Positions 35,428-44,900 of a stretch of 64,000 nucleotides of DNA are shown in pieces. Every line of letters begins with the position of its first letter. The stretch's first letter is position 1. The notes below the pieces were generated by a model. That model was not told where the DNA came from. It was given only the letters and a program-made list of their open reading frames with translations, and did not search any database. Made by a program: the position numbers and the translations under genes. The DNA comes from JBBQUN01 sp963698395 (GTDB lineage: Bacteria; Actinomycetota; Acidimicrobiia; Acidimicrobiales; SZUA-35): NCBI GenBank assembly GCA_963698395.1, contig CAVOQQ010000001.1, positions 868,001 through 932,000 of the forward strand, written 5' to 3'.

Positions 35428-38400
35428 GGCCGATCAAGCTCGACTTCAAAGGTCTCCGGTCGTATCGGGCCGCCACGACGATCGACTTCGCCGACCTCGA
35501 TCTCTTCGCCATCATCGGCGACACCGGCGCCGGCAAGTCCACGGTGATCGAGGCGCTGAGCCTGGCCCTCTACGGCCGCAAGACCTGGACCGGCGGGAGC
35601 AACCTCGAAGAGCTGATCGCCGACGGCGAGAACACCATGGCCATCGAGCTGGTCTTCCACGCCGAGGGCAACGACTGGACCGTCACGCGGTCTCGCCATC
35701 GCAACTCCTCGGCCCCGATCAACAAGCTCGAGTGCCGTGCGACGGGCGAAAAGGTCGACGGCAATCGAGCCGTCAACGAACGCATCGAGGAACTGCTCGG
35801 CCTCGATCACAGCCAGTTCGTCCGGGCGGTCGTCCTCCCGCAGGGTCGCTTCGACGAGCTGCTGCAAGCCACCCGAACCGATCGCAACAAGATCCTGCGG
35901 TCGATCTTCGGGCTCGACGATCTTCGTCGGGTCCGCGACGACGCCACCCGTCGCCGTGATTCGTGGCGACCGGTGTTGCTCGAAGCCCGTGCCCGGCGCG
36001 ACGCCCTACCGCCCGACCCCGCGGCGCTGTTGTCTGCGGCGGTGGCCGACGCCGACGCAGCGGCCGGCCGTCACGCCAGGCTTGCTGCCGCCATCACCGC
36101 GGCCGAGCAACACCACCGTGAGGTCCAGCGATGCACCGAGCAGCAGCAGCTCCTCGAGCGCGCGGCCGCCGATTTCCATCCCGACCTCTCCCTCCTCGCC
36201 CCGCTCGACGCGCTCGCGGTTCGGGGTGCCGCGCTCGTCGCCGAGCGTGATCAGATCAACGCCGAACTGGTCGAGGCCGAGAGCGAACGCGAGCAGGCCC
36301 TGACGGCCCAGACCGCGCTGCTTCGAGGCTTCGGCGATCACCAACAGGCTCGTTCGGCGGTCACCGCCGTCCGCTCGGTCGCTTCGTCGCTGCAACAGCT
36401 CGACGACGACGCCGCCCTGACCGAGGCCGAAATCGCCAGGCTGGTGGCCGAAGCGCCCACCGAGGCCGAACCGCCCGCCATCACCGCTGCGGTCACGACC
36501 ACGGCCGCCGAGTTGGTGGCAGCTCAGGAAGCGGCCGCTGTCTCGACCGAAGCCGTCGAGCGAGCGGGAGCCGCCTGGCATGCGCTCATGGAGGCCACCG
36601 GGGCAGCCGCCCAGCAGCGAACCGCGCTCGAGTCGGCGCAGGAGGCTGCCGATCGTGCTCGGACCGAAGCCGCCGTCGCCGGAGCCGGCATTGCCGCCGC
36701 AGAACAGGCACTCGACACGGCGAAGGCCGGCCAACGCTCGGCCATGCGCTCGAACGCCGCCGTCGTGGCAGCCCAGGGACTCCATGCCGGCGACCCGTGC
36801 CCAGTTTGTGCGCAGGCAACACCCAGTGACTTCGTCGCTCCGGTCGCTGCCGACGTCGATGCAGCGAATCAGCAGGTGGAAACGGCCGAGGGCGCACTGG
36901 CTGCTGCACGCCGGTCGGCCACCGCCGCCGAAACCACGGCGAACCATCATGCCGAGAGCCTCGTGGCGGTCCGTGCAGCGCTCGAGCAGTCGCTGGTCAC
37001 CATCGGCGAAGCCCGAGCGGCCGTCGTCGGTCTCTCGCTCGACCCCGACGCTCCCGACGACACGATCGCGTTGGCCGAGCTACGCCGAGTGGCCAAGGCC
37101 CGGGCCGACGAGCTCGCTGCGGCGCGAGCGGCAGCAACCGAAGCCGAACAGGCCAGAGTGGCGGCTGCAGCCGAGCGATCGGCGGCCATGGCGGTCCACA
37201 CCAGCGAGGTCGCCGGAGCGCAGGCTCGTATCGACCAGATCGATGCCCGTCGTGCGAACCAGCGCGCCGCGCTCGACCAGCTGCCACCGGCGTGGGAAGC
37301 CAGGCCCGAAGCCACCGTGGCCGACCTCGAGGTGCTGGCCGCGTCGATCGATTCGATGGTGGCCGAACTCGACCATCTGGTCGCACGAGCGACCGCGGCC
37401 GAGGCTCGCACCGTCGCCGCTCGCCAACGATTCGCCGATCTGCGGGCCGACGCGGTCGAGAACGTGAACGCACCGGTGACCGACATCGTTCGTCGGCTCA
37501 ACGAGCAGCTCGTTCTCGCCTCGTCGCTACGGCGACTCCTCGCCGAACCACCAGAGTCCGAGCAACCAGTGTCCGACCCACTACCCGAGCCCATCCCCGT
37601 GCCGGTGCTGCTCGAGCATCTCGCCGAGGCCGTGTCGACGGCGCAACACCTCCTCCACGCCGTGGCGCCCATCGACGACGCGGTCCAGACCGAGCTCGCC
37701 CGGCTCGACGCCCAGAGGGTCGTCGAGGCCGACCAGCTGTCGGCGCTCCTCGAGCAGGCCGGCGTCGCCGACGTGGCCTCCTTACATGCCCAGGCCGGCG
37801 CTTCCCAGGTCGAAGAGGCACGAGCTCGAGCCGATATCGAGACGCTCGAACAGCAGGTGGCGGCGGCCGCCGGTTTCGATGCGATGCTCGACATCGGTCG
37901 GCCCTACCTTGCGAACCTCGAGCTGCTCATCCAATCGCTGCGTGATCAGCACTTCGTCGATCATCTCGTTTCGGCTCGCGAGGTCGAGCTCCTCAGCGAG
38001 GCGACCCGGCGGCTCAAGGCCATTTCCGATGGTCGCTACGGGTTCGTTCCCGACTTCGGCGTCGTTCGCATCGCCTCGGGCGAAGTTCGCAGCCCCGACA
38101 CCCTCTCCGGCGGTGAACGCTTCCAGGCAGCGCTGGCGCTGGCGCTCGCCCTCGTCGAGATCGCTTCGCGTGGGGCGGGCAAGCTCGACGCCGTGTTCGT
38201 CGACGAGGGATTCGGTTCGCTCGACGGCGCCGCGCTCGACGTCGCCCTCGACACGCTCGGCTCGGTGGCGGGTGGTGGCAAGTTGGTCGCCCTCATCTCA
38301 CACCTGCACCCGGTGGCCGAGTATGTCGACACCGTGTTCAACGTGACCAAAGACGACCTCTTCGGCTCCACCATCACCAAGCTCGACGCCGAAGCTCGTG

Positions 38401-38444
38401 AGGCCCTCCTCGACGACGACATCCGCTCCGGCCTCACTCGCTGA
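35424..38444 (+). CDS. sbcC: Exonuclease subunit SbcC (Rad50)
   Basis: SMC-like ATPase of 1006 residues. Walker A is IIGDTGAGKSTVIEALS, the Q-loop region is VVLPQGRFDELL, the zinc hook is CPVC (GDPCPVCAQA, about residue 455) between two long Ala/Glu-rich coiled coils, the ABC signature is TLSGGERFQAALALA and Walker B is AVFVDEGFGSLD. It forms the Rad50 part of the end-processing complex with SbcD. ATG 35424 overlaps the sbcD stop. It ends the first repair operon; 132 nt with a dispersed repeat and a damage-type promoter separate it from addB. Confidence 0.95.
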   Translation: MRPIKLDFKGLRSYRAATTIDFADLDLFAIIGDTGAGKSTVIEALSLALYGRKTWTGGSNLEELIADGENTMAIELVFHAEGNDWTVTRSRHRNSSAPINKLECRATGEKVDGNRAVNERIEELLGLDHSQFVRAVVLPQGRFDELLQATRTDRNKILRSIFGLDDLRRVRDDATRRRDSWRPVLLEARARRDALPPDPAALLSAAVADADAAAGRHARLAAAITAAEQHHREVQRCTEQQQLLERAAADFHPDLSLLAPLDALAVRGAALVAERDQINAELVEAESEREQALTAQTALLRGFGDHQQARSAVTAVRSVASSLQQLDDDAALTEAEIARLVAEAPTEAEPPAITAAVTTTAAELVAAQEAAAVSTEAVERAGAAWHALMEATGAAAQQRTALESAQEAADRARTEAAVAGAGIAAAEQALDTAKAGQRSAMRSNAAVVAAQGLHAGDPCPVCAQATPSDFVAPVAADVDAANQQVETAEGALAAARRSATAAETTANHHAESLVAVRAALEQSLVTIGEARAAVVGLSLDPDAPDDTIALAELRRVAKARADELAAARAAATEAEQARVAAAAERSAAMAVHTSEVAGAQARIDQIDARRANQRAALDQLPPAWEARPEATVADLEVLAASIDSMVAELDHLVARATAAEARTVAARQRFADLRADAVENVNAPVTDIVRRLNEQLVLASSLRRLLAEPPESEQPVSDPLPEPIPVPVLLEHLAEAVSTAQHLLHAVAPIDDAVQTELARLDAQRVVEADQLSALLEQAGVADVASLHAQAGASQVEEARARADIETLEQQVAAAAGFDAMLDIGRPYLANLELLIQSLRDQHFVDHLVSAREVELLSEATRRLKAISDGRYGFVPDFGVVRIASGEVRSPDTLSGGERFQAALALALALVEIASRGAGKLDAVFVDEGFGSLDGAALDVALDTLGSVAGGGKLVALISHLHPVAEYVDTVFNVTKDDLFGSTITKLDAEAREALLDDDIRSGLTR

Positions 38445-38494
38445 CCGATCCTGGCACCGGCCCGTCGAGGTCGCTCAATTGCGTGGAGTCGATG

Positions 38495-38544
38495 GTGCGA
38501 GCGCAGTGAACAACTCGGCAAGTGACGAGCGCAGCGAGGAACGA
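38495..38544 (-). repeat. REP-like dispersed repeat, copy 2
   Basis: About 50 nt matching copy 1 at 11934-11984 in inverted orientation (GTGCGAGCGCAGTG...GCGAGGAACGA on the plus strand). It lies between sbcC and addB, immediately upstream of the addB promoter element. Confidence 0.75.
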
Positions 38545-38546
38545 TG

Positions 38547-38569
38547 GTGTCACACCCACGGCCTACGAT
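38547..38569 (+). promoter_or_regulatory. Putative DNA-damage (RecA-NDp/PafBC-type) promoter of addB-addA
   Basis: GTGTCACAC (38547-38555), 8 nt, then TACGAT (38564-38569), then 7 nt to GTG 38577. Element sequence, spacer and distance to the start codon are the same as upstream of nurA at 30849, and fit the mycobacterial damage promoter in its TGTCR core, N8 spacer and TAnnnT box. This site decides the addB start: the upstream ATG 38544 would lie ahead of the promoter. Confidence 0.65.
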
Positions 38570-38576
38570 CGTTCTC

Positions 38577-41500
38577 GTGATCGAGCCCTCCCACATCGTG
38601 CCCTATGGCCGGCCCGCCACCGACGCACTCCGCGCCGTGATCGGCGAGGCCAAGGCGGTTCAGCCGCTCGCACCGGTCACGGTCGTCGTCGCCAGCAACT
38701 TCGTCGGGTTGTCGGTGCGCCGTCACCTGGGAGCCGCAGGGCGGGGCATCGCCAACGTCTCGTTCGTCACCCCGTTCCAACTGGCCGAACTGGTCGGCGC
38801 CGACCTGCTCCTCACGACCCGTCCGATCACCAACCCCGTGCTCGGGGCCGCGGTGCGCCGAGTGCTACGCGAATCGCCCGGTCCCTACGAGCGGGTGAAG
38901 GACCACCAGGCCACCGAGGCCGCGCTCGCTGCGCTCTTCGCCGAACTGTCGAACGTCGACGAGATCGGTATCGAGTCCATCGCCGACCTCGAGTCCACCT
39001 CGGCCCAACACGCCGTAGCGTTCTACCGCTCGATCGCGTCCCATCTCACCGACTTCCACACCGAGCACGATCTCGCCACTGCCGCTGCCGACCGAGACGA
39101 TCTCGGTGCGCGGGTGGCATCGTTGGGTCATGTCGTGTGGTACCTGCCCGCACCGGTCACCCCGGCGCTCGGTCGGTTCCTCGACCGCGTGCTGCACGAG
39201 GCCCCCGCCGCCTCGGTGATCCTCGGACTCACGGGCCAGGCCGCTGCCGACGAGCCGGTACTCCGTAGCTGCGAGGCCGCCGGTGTGGTCCGTCCAGCGG
39301 CCCGGGCGCTCGAGGTCGGCCCGCCGCCCACGGCAGGGGCCATCACCTCCGTCACCGACGCCGCGGAAGAAGTCCGGGTGGTTGCGGCGAAGATCCTCGA
39401 TCTCGCCACCAACGGATCGCCCAACAGCGGAGGCGAGCCGATCGCGTTCCATCGCATCGGTGTCTTCTATCCGGCCCCGGATCCCTACGTCCGCATCATC
39501 GAGCAACAGTTCGATGCTTCGGCGATCCCGGCAAACGGTCCCGATCACCGTCGGCTCCGTGACTCGGTTGCCGGCCGAACCCTGCTGGCGGCGCTGCGAC
39601 TGCCGGCCGAACGCTGGCAGCGAGATCGGGTCATGGCGCTGATCTCGGGTGGCCCCGTGGGGTTCGGCGAGCACCGTTCGCTGCCGACCACCTGGGACGA
39701 GCTGTCACGACAAGCGGGCGTGGTGCGAGGCCTCGACGACTGGCGGGGAAAGCTCGAGGCCTTGCGTCGCACCATGGAAGGTCGCACCACGAACGAGGGT
39801 CTCGCCACCCTCGATCCCGGTGTCGACAACCCTTCGCTCACCGACAACACCTCCACCGACAACACCTCCACCGACAACACCTCCACCGACAACACCTCCC
39901 GTCACCGAGGCCGACTCGCCGACCTCGAACGACTGGTGGCCTTCGTCGACACCCTGGCCGAGCGAGTCGCCGCGGTTCACGCTGCGCCGTCCTGGTCAGA
40001 CACGTGCCGCGCTGCTCAGCAGCTCCTGGTGTGGCTGCTGGGTGCCGAGCATCGCCACGCTCACTGGCCAGAGGGCGAACAGTCGGCCTTCGAGCGAGTC
40101 GAAGCGGCCCTCGTTCGCCTGTCGAGCCTCGACGCCATCGAGGCCGACCCGACCATCGAGGTCTTCCAACGGGCCCTGCGCTCCGAGCTCGACGTCGCTC
40201 GGGGTCGACACGGCAGGTTCGGTCACGGCGTGCTGTTCGGTCCACTGTCCAGCGCCGTCGGCCATGATCTCGACGCGGTGTTCGTCCTCGGTGCCGCCGA
40301 GGGGTTGCTCCCGGTGCCCCGTCGAGACGATGCCGTGCTCCCCGACGAGGTCCGCATCGCCACGATGGAAAAGCTTCGCACCACCGAGGCGCGCCTGCCC
40401 GATGAGGTCCGCGTCGCCTCGATCGATCAACTCGAGACCAAGGCCATGCGGCTCCAGCATCAGCATCGGGCGTTCCTGGCGGCACTGGCAGCGGCGCCCG
40501 CCGGTGCGGCGATGCTCACGTTCCCACGAGGCAGTCTGCGCTCGAGTCGTCGCTCCCTTCCGTCTCGGTGGCTCCTCGAATCGGCATCGGCGCTCGCCGG
40601 CCGAACCGTGTACGCCACCGATTTCGCCGTCCTCGACAACACGGTGGTCGACGACGTCGGGTCGTTCGCGTCGGGCGTGTGCCGTCTGGGATCCGCCGCT
40701 TCGATCCATGACCGAGACCTGGCGATCGTGGCCGAACACGTCGCCGACGGAGGATGGGCCGGCGATCATCCGCTGGCAGCAGACAGCCGCCGAGGCCTGG
40801 AGCTGCAACGGGCGCGGGCGAGTGGTGCCTTCACCGAGTTCGACGGCAACCTCGCCGGTCACAACGTGCCGTCGAGCCGCAGCCGTGCCCTCTCGCCGTC
40901 GCGGCTCGAGGCGTGGGCAGCCTGCGGCTTCCGCTACTTCCTCGCGTACGTGCTCGAACTGGCCGACCGAGACGACCCCGAACACCTCGACGACATCACC
41001 GCCATGGACCGCGGTTCGCTGCTCCACGTGGTGCTCGAACGTTTCATCGACGAAGCGATCGCCAACGGTCCGCCGGCACCCGACGAAGCGTGGACTGCCG
41101 ACCAACGAGACCGGCTCCATGCGATCGCCGACGAAGAGTTCGCAGCGATCGAGGCCCGGGGCCGTACCGGTCGTCCGTTGCATTGGCAGGTCCAGCGAGA
41201 CGATCTGCGAGACTCGCTCGATCGCTTCCTGATCGCCGACAACGCCTTCCGAGCTCGCCATCAGGCGACCCCGACCGAGGTCGAGCTCGCGTTCGGGCTC
41301 GACGGTCGACCGCCGGTCGATGTCGAACTGACCAACGGTCGAACGGTGTCCTTCCGCGGGCTGGCCGACCGGGTCGACGTCTCGACCGATGGCCGAGCCA
41401 TCGTCACCGACTACAAGTCAGGCAAGGGGACCAAGTACGCCGGGCTCCTGCCGGGCAGAACCGATCCGGTCGTCGACCCCGTGCAAGCGGGCACCACCCT

Positions 41501-41954
41501 GCAACTCGGGCTCTACGCCGAGGCGGCGATGCAACACACCGGACTCGAGGCCGCCGAGGCCAACTACTGGCTGGTCGAGGGAGAACCGTCGAAGGAGTTC
41601 CGCGGCTATCGCTGGACCCCGGAACACCGGCAGCGCTTCGTCGATGTGCTCGAGACGATCACCGACGGCATCGACGCCGGCGTCTTCGCCGCCGAGCCAG
41701 GGGAGTGGGACACCTTCCGGCAGACCAACACCTCGTGCACCTACTGCACCTTCGACTCGGTGTGTCCTCGGAACCGTGGCGAGCATGCCGACGCCAAAGC
41801 CGATGCCGACGAGATCACCATTCGTCGCCGACTCCAGTTCGACACCACCGACGCTCCCACCGACGCACCCACCGACGCACCCACCGACGCACCCACCGAC
41901 GCACCCACCGACGCTCCCACCGACGCACCGACTCCTGCCGAGGACCGCCGATGA
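38577..41954 (+). CDS. addB: AddB-like helicase-nuclease subunit (PD-(D/E)XK, Fe-S)
   Basis: AddB/RexB-type protein of 1125 residues. The N-terminal UvrD-like region is degenerate with no clear P-loop. The C-terminal 300 residues are a RecB-family nuclease: FRGLADRVDVSTDGRAIVTD followed by YKSGKG, with a downstream Gln in TTLQLGLYAEAA. Four Cys fit the AddB [4Fe-4S] cluster: one in WAACGFRYFL before the nuclease and three in SCTYCTFDSVC after it. Two tandem-repeat linkers are visible, (TDNTS)x4 near residue 425 and (TDAP)x7 at the C-terminus. GTG 38577 is fixed by the promoter. It should load on DNA ends with AddA; the stop overlaps addA by ATGA. Confidence 0.88.
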   Translation: MIEPSHIVPYGRPATDALRAVIGEAKAVQPLAPVTVVVASNFVGLSVRRHLGAAGRGIANVSFVTPFQLAELVGADLLLTTRPITNPVLGAAVRRVLRESPGPYERVKDHQATEAALAALFAELSNVDEIGIESIADLESTSAQHAVAFYRSIASHLTDFHTEHDLATAAADRDDLGARVASLGHVVWYLPAPVTPALGRFLDRVLHEAPAASVILGLTGQAAADEPVLRSCEAAGVVRPAARALEVGPPPTAGAITSVTDAAEEVRVVAAKILDLATNGSPNSGGEPIAFHRIGVFYPAPDPYVRIIEQQFDASAIPANGPDHRRLRDSVAGRTLLAALRLPAERWQRDRVMALISGGPVGFGEHRSLPTTWDELSRQAGVVRGLDDWRGKLEALRRTMEGRTTNEGLATLDPGVDNPSLTDNTSTDNTSTDNTSTDNTSRHRGRLADLERLVAFVDTLAERVAAVHAAPSWSDTCRAAQQLLVWLLGAEHRHAHWPEGEQSAFERVEAALVRLSSLDAIEADPTIEVFQRALRSELDVARGRHGRFGHGVLFGPLSSAVGHDLDAVFVLGAAEGLLPVPRRDDAVLPDEVRIATMEKLRTTEARLPDEVRVASIDQLETKAMRLQHQHRAFLAALAAAPAGAAMLTFPRGSLRSSRRSLPSRWLLESASALAGRTVYATDFAVLDNTVVDDVGSFASGVCRLGSAASIHDRDLAIVAEHVADGGWAGDHPLAADSRRGLELQRARASGAFTEFDGNLAGHNVPSSRSRALSPSRLEAWAACGFRYFLAYVLELADRDDPEHLDDITAMDRGSLLHVVLERFIDEAIANGPPAPDEAWTADQRDRLHAIADEEFAAIEARGRTGRPLHWQVQRDDLRDSLDRFLIADNAFRARHQATPTEVELAFGLDGRPPVDVELTNGRTVSFRGLADRVDVSTDGRAIVTDYKSGKGTKYAGLLPGRTDPVVDPVQAGTTLQLGLYAEAAMQHTGLEAAEANYWLVEGEPSKEFRGYRWTPEHRQRFVDVLETITDGIDAGVFAAEPGEWDTFRQTNTSCTYCTFDSVCPRNRGEHADAKADADEITIRRRLQFDTTDAPTDAPTDAPTDAPTDAPTDAPTDAPTPAEDRR
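39840..39899 (+). repeat. Tandem repeat 15 bp x 4 inside addB
   Basis: ACCGACAACACCTCC repeated four times without change at 39840-39899, encoding TDNTS four times in an internal linker of AddB. The frame is kept. Confidence 0.92.
41847..41930 (+). repeat. Tandem repeat 12 bp x 7 at the addB C-terminus
   Basis: Seven 12-bp units of the type ACCGACGCACCC at 41847-41930 encode TDAP seven times. Units 1 and 6 have GCT instead of GCA and unit 7 ends CCG. The frame is kept; the array ends 21 nt before the addA start overlap. Confidence 0.92.
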
Positions 41955-44900
41955 CCACCGACCTCGCTCCCGACCCCGTCGCCGACGCCGCCGATCGCGA
42001 GCGCATCAGCGCCCAGGGCCTCGGTGAAACCCTCTTCGTCGAGGCCGGTGCCGGCACGGGCAAGACCACACAGCTCGTCGACCGTGTCGTCAATCTCGTC
42101 CTCCGGCACGCCAACGATCCCGCGCCCTCCCCGGGAACCCCGGTCGATCCGACCACCCGCCCGGTCCAGCTGCGAGACATCGCCGCCATCACGTTCACCG
42201 AAGCAGCGGCTGCAGAGTTGTCCACCCGGATCCGGGTCGCCTTCGAGAAGCGGGCCGGCGATCCCTCGATCACCGCGGCCGAGCACGCCGCCTGTCTGGC
42301 CGCCATCGCCGACAGCGACCAGGCGGCCATCTCCACGGTGCATGGGTTCGCCAGTCGGATCCTCAACGAATTCTCGATCGCGGCCAACCTGCCACCGCGG
42401 GTCACCGTGCTCGACGAGGTCTCGTCACAGCTCGCTCACGAGCAGCGGTGGGAGCGCTTCGTCGACCGACTCCACGACGACCCCGATCATGCCGAGCTGC
42501 TGTATCGGGCGATTCTGCTCGACGTCGCCCTGACCCAGCGGTACAAGGGACATGCCACCTTCAAAGACGTCGCTGCCAACTTCGCACAGAACTGGGACCG
42601 CATCGTCGATCTCGCAGCCGAGCCGCTGCCGCCGCTGCGACCCATCGACTTCTCCACCTTCGATGCTGCAGTGGCCGAGCTCGAAACGGCAGCCGAGCGC
42701 TGCTGCAGCGATCACAGCGACAAGCTGTTCGAGCACCTCCAGACCCGGCTGCTCCCGTCGATGCGCAGCATCGTCACGATCGACGACCCGCATCGCAAGC
42801 TGCGCGCCATCACGGGCCGCCCAACGTGGGGGCCCGGCAGCGGCGGGGCCAAGGGCAAATGGACGGTGCCGCCCGCCGAGGTGAAGGATCTCGTCAAGGA
42901 GGTCGGGGCGGCAGCGGCCGAGGTCGTGAACCGGGCGAGCAACGACGTCATCGACCAGCTCATGCGGTTGACCGCCGGTGAGGTGGTCGAAGCCGCCATC
43001 GCTCGCCAGACCGAGGGTGGGCTCGAATTCCACGACTTGTTGGTCCTCGCCCGATCGGTGCTGCGCCGTTCCCCCGAGGTGCGAGCGAGCCTCCATCAGC
43101 GGTACCGGCACGTGCTCCTCGACGAGTTCCAAGACACCGACCCGATCCAGATCGAGCTCGCTTCCTTGATCGCGGCCAGTCCGAGCGACGAGCAGTCCAT
43201 CGACTGGCGCGAGCACCACATCGATGGCGGTCGGCTCTTCTTCGTCGGCGACCCGAAACAGTCGATCTACCGCTTTCGGCGGGCCGACATCGAGCTCTTC
43301 CTCGATGCCAGGAGCGTCTACGGTGGCGACGTGCCGGTGCGACTCCGCACCAACTTTCGAACCGTCGCCCCCATCATCGACTGGGTCAACGGTGTCTTCG
43401 ACGACGCGATGCCCGTGGAAGTGCCGGGTGCCCAACCGAAGTACGAACCGTTGGTGGCGCACCGTGCCGCCGATTCCGGCGCCGATCACCGGCCGGTCAT
43501 CCTGGGGGGAGCACACCCCGACCCCAAGGTCAAAGCCGGCGAACTGCGAGAAGCCGAGGCCAACGATGTGGCGGCAGCGATCGCATCGATCCGATCGGCT
43601 CCCGAACACTGGCCGGTGTTCGACGTCGATGACCACAACCCTGATGTTCTGCCCGAGCGGCGGCCCAAGCGGTGGCGAGATGCGCGGCTTTCCGACATCA
43701 CGATCCTGATTCCCACACGAACCTCGCTGCCCTATCTTCGTGAGGCGCTCGAACGGTTCGACCTTCCGTATCGGCTGGCCACCGGCACCCTGGTCTACGA
43801 CACCCAGGAGGTGCGAGACGGGCTCGCCACCCTTCGGGCGATCGACGACCCCAACGATTCGCTGAGCCTGGTGGCAGCGCTCCGTTCGCCACTGTTCGGC
43901 TGCGCCGACACCGATCTGTTCACCTATCACCAGGCCGTGCCCCGCTGGGACCTGCGCCGCACCACGCACGGCGATCTCGATTCCTCACACCCGGTGGTCG
44001 CGGCCCTCGGTGTCCTGCGTGAGCTCTGGAGTCAACGATGGTGGCTGGGGCCGGCCGCCCTGCTCGACCGGGTGCTACGAGAGCGGCGAGCCTTCATGCT
44101 CGGTTTCGGCGACGCCCGCCCGGCCGAGGTGTGGCGCCGGCTCCGCTTCCTCGTCGACCAGGCCCGTGCCTACGAAGAAGCCAACGGGGTCGATCTGCGG
44201 GGTTTCCTCGACTGGGCCGAGTTGCAGAGCGCCGACGGCGCTCGGGTCCACGAGCCGCTGCTGCCGGAAACCGACGACCCTGCCGTCAGCATCCTCACCG
44301 TGCACGGAGCCAAAGGTCTCGAGTTCCCGATCACGGTGCTGTCAGGCATGACCACCAAGCCCGGCGGTCGTCGCAGTGGCGTCAACGTCTTGTGGGGAGC
44401 CGACGGTCCACCGACCGTGCGGCTCAAGTCGAACCTCGAAACCAGAGAACACCAGCCCCGAGCCGATCTCGAGGAAGAGATGAGCGCCTACGAGAAGCTC
44501 CGCTTGCTCTACGTGGCCGCAACTCGGGCCAAAGACCACTTGATCGTCTCCGGACATCACAAGCTCGACCCCAAGGATCCCAACGCAACCTTCGCCGGTC
44601 GACTGGCCACCTTCAGCACGGCCAACGACGGGCTCACCCGGACCATCGAGCTGCCACCCATTCCGGCCGGTGACGATCAAAGCAGCGACCCCCGACCCGT
44701 ACCCGATCCCGGCTCGGTCATGGCCGAGCGAACGCGCTGGCTCGAAGCACGAGCTCGGGCAATCGAACCGGCGGCCAGGATCACCACCGTGTCGGCAACC
44801 GCCATTGCTCGATCGGTCGATCGGTCGATCGCCGACGTCGACGACGACACCGGACAGGTCGAGCCCGCGCCCGACCCGCAACCCGGCGAGGCCCGACCGA

